45,500 nt of DNA from JBQTHP01 sp052389755 (GTDB lineage: Bacteria > Pseudomonadota > Gammaproteobacteria > Steroidobacterales > Steroidobacteraceae): contig JBQTHP010000015.1 of assembly GCA_052389755.1 (NCBI GenBank), forward strand, positions 1 through 45,500. The letters are read 5' to 3'. This document shows positions 44,405-45,500 of the stretch, piece after piece. The stretch's first letter is position 1. Every line of letters begins with the position of its first letter. The notes under the pieces are model-generated. The model was not told where the DNA came from. It did no database searches and saw only the letters and a list, made by a program, of their open reading frames with translations. The position numbers and the translations under genes were made by a program.

Positions 44405-45325
44405 ATGCATCGATCGAAGGCCGCGTACCGGCTGCATCTGCCGGACGGCGCGGCACGCCGCGGCCGTGTGCCGCTGCTCGTAATGCTCCACGGGTGCCAG
44501 CAGGAAGCGCGCAGCTTCGCGGAAGGAACGCGCATGGACACGCTGGCGGATCGCCACGGATTCATCGTTCTTTATCCGGAACAGAGCCGCCGCGCGAACA
44601 GATTCGGCTGCTGGAACTGGTTCGACCGGGCGACTCTTGGCGGAACGGGCGAGCCTGCTGCGATCGCGGCGATGATCCGGACGGTAGTGGCCGAATTCAA
44701 CGTCGACTCGACGCGCATTTACGTCGCGGGAATGTCGGCCGGCGGTGCAATGGCTTGCGTGCTCGCGGCGTGCCACGGCGCGCTGTTCGCCGCGTGCGCG
44801 ATCCACTCAGGCGTCATGTACGGCGCCGCCGCATCGCCGGGCGCCGCCCTGGCGGCGATGCGCTCGGGGTCGTCGGTATCGCCGCAGGAGGCGGCGCGTC
44901 ACGCCGTCCGGACATCAGCACGCGGATTTGCCGTCGTTCCGACCCTGGTGATTCATGGCGACCGCGATAAGGCCGTTCATCCCGTCAACGCGGAGCAGAT
45001 CGTCGAACAGGTCCGCACGATCGCCGAGGATGCGAGCCCGGCAGCACGGCCGCTCGCTGCATCGCGCGAGCGACGCGTGCCGACTGATGGCTACGCCTAT
45101 CGGCTGCGCGATTACGCGCAGAGCGGACGCCTCGTCCTGAGAAAGGTCATCGTGGAGGGCCTGGGCCACGCGTGGAGCGGCGGCGATGCCCGTCATCGCT
45201 TCAACGATGCGAGAGCGCCCGATGCGAGCGGGCTCATCTGGGACTTCGTGTCGCAGTTCCAGCGCCTGCCGGGCGAGAGAAGCGCGCGCAGGCTGCCTGC
45301 GCTCCTTCGCTGGCTGCGCCGCTAG
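44405..45325 (+). CDS. PHB depolymerase-family esterase (LpqC-like)
   Basis: 306 residues from ATG 44405. An alpha/beta hydrolase of the esterase-PHB family: oxyanion-region LVMLHGCQQEARSFAEGTRM, CWNWF, nucleophile Ser in AGMSAGGAMA, Asp in IHGDRDKAVHP and His in GLGHAWSGG. The catalytic triad is therefore complete. There is no signal peptide, so it probably acts inside the cell, on PHB, oligomers or other esters; phaR 10 kb away makes PHB plausible but substrate cannot be told. The TAG stop coincides with the target site of the IS element, so the last residues may not be the original ones. Confidence 0.88.
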   Translation: MHRSKAAYRLHLPDGAARRGRVPLLVMLHGCQQEARSFAEGTRMDTLADRHGFIVLYPEQSRRANRFGCWNWFDRATLGGTGEPAAIAAMIRTVVAEFNVDSTRIYVAGMSAGGAMACVLAACHGALFAACAIHSGVMYGAAASPGAALAAMRSGSSVSPQEAARHAVRTSARGFAVVPTLVIHGDRDKAVHPVNAEQIVEQVRTIAEDASPAARPLAASRERRVPTDGYAYRLRDYAQSGRLVLRKVIVEGLGHAWSGGDARHRFNDARAPDASGLIWDFVSQFQRLPGERSARRLPALLRWLRR

Positions 45326-45500
45326 GGCGTGTTAACACTACTGGCGTAGTGCTTCGATGATGAGCGCGAAGTAGATGAAGGCGATGAACACCAGGTCGAG
45401 CTTGTCGAAGCGACTGAAGACGCGGCGGAAGCCTTTGAGCCTGCGGAACAGCCGCTCGATCTCGTTACGGCGTCGATACAGGGCTTTCTTGAGTATCCAG
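45326..45500 (-). mobile_element. End of an IS5-family insertion sequence (rest beyond window)
   Basis: The element seems to begin at 45326 with GGCGTGTTAACACTA, a plausible terminal inverted repeat, preceded by CTAG, the typical target of one IS5 subgroup. The other end is outside the window, so target duplication cannot be checked. Confidence 0.7.
45338..45500 (-). CDS. IS5-family transposase, C-terminal part
   Basis: Only the last 54 codons are in the window; the frame is open to the right edge and stops at 45338. The translated end contains YRRRNEIERLFRRLKGFRR, which carries the conserved final Glu of the DDE site in the Y(2)R(3)E(6)K pattern, followed by the family-typical hydrophobic helix ending ALIIEALRQ. 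The stop lies 13 bp inside the proposed IS end, as is usual for this family. Confidence 0.85.
   Translation of the reverse strand, partial: WILKKALYRRRNEIERLFRRLKGFRRVFSRFDKLDLVFIAFIYFALIIEALRQ

Overview
This window is a dense, GC-rich block of chromosomal core genes from a gammaproteobacterium. Three things point to that class. The gene strings are typical of it: gyrA-serC-(serA)-pheA-hisC-aroA-cmk-rpsA-ihfB-lapB, ubiG-mupP-like-rmuC-yciK, yciB-bolA-PPIase, smc-zipA-ligA, dksA-gluQ and rimP-nusA-infB-rbfA-truB-rpsO-pnp. zipA, rmuC and lapB are gammaproteobacterial markers. Chromosome condensation uses SMC-ScpAB rather than MukBEF, and DksA has only one of the four zinc cysteines. Together these suggest a lineage near Xanthomonadales, Nevskiales or Steroidobacteraceae (inference, not proven). 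PhaR and a PHB-depolymerase-like esterase suggest polyhydroxyalkanoate metabolism. No tRNA, rRNA, CRISPR array, prophage or defence island was recognised.

Layout. 1-13281 (minus): a ComEA-like protein (cut by the left edge), then a run made of gyrA, serine genes (serC, serA), aromatic genes (pheA, hisC, aroA), cmk, rpsA, ihfB and lapB. 13356-18988 (plus): a tightly overlapped run of mtaD-like deaminase, ubiG, a mupP/gph-like phosphatase, rmuC, a squalene/phytoene-synthase-like protein and yciK. 18935-23209 (minus): yciO, trpS, scpA, scpB and a divergent rluB. 23276-25471 (plus): yciB, bolA, a lipoprotein PPIase and a broken DUF1326 gene. 25476-31770 (minus): smc, zipA, ligA. 31944-35588 (plus): queF, dksA, gluQ, phaR and a VapBC-type toxin-antitoxin pair. 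35645-44093 (minus): the transcription/translation operon from rimP to pnp, with a promoter and two hairpins ahead of rimP. 44405-45325 (plus): the esterase. The right edge holds the end of an IS5-family transposase whose insertion point coincides with the esterase stop codon.

The coding content is mostly ordinary. The unusual part is what fills the junctions between genes. One repeat family, built of 7-bp units (RRGCTGT) arranged as two inverted arms around a variable core, occupies six intergenic gaps. In five of them it lies directly upstream of a start codon, and it supplies the apparent GTG start of gluQ. A second family, a 58-bp nested palindrome present in two identical copies, has entered coding sequence: it encodes the last 16 residues of aroA plus the ribosome-binding site of cmk, and the N-terminus or start signal of pheA. 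Other points of interest are a two-hairpin leader before rimP, a near-leaderless trpS promoter, a DUF1326 pseudogene with two apparent internal deletions, an RluB homologue with a shortened catalytic loop, and the absence of tyrA and lapA from their usual neighbourhoods.
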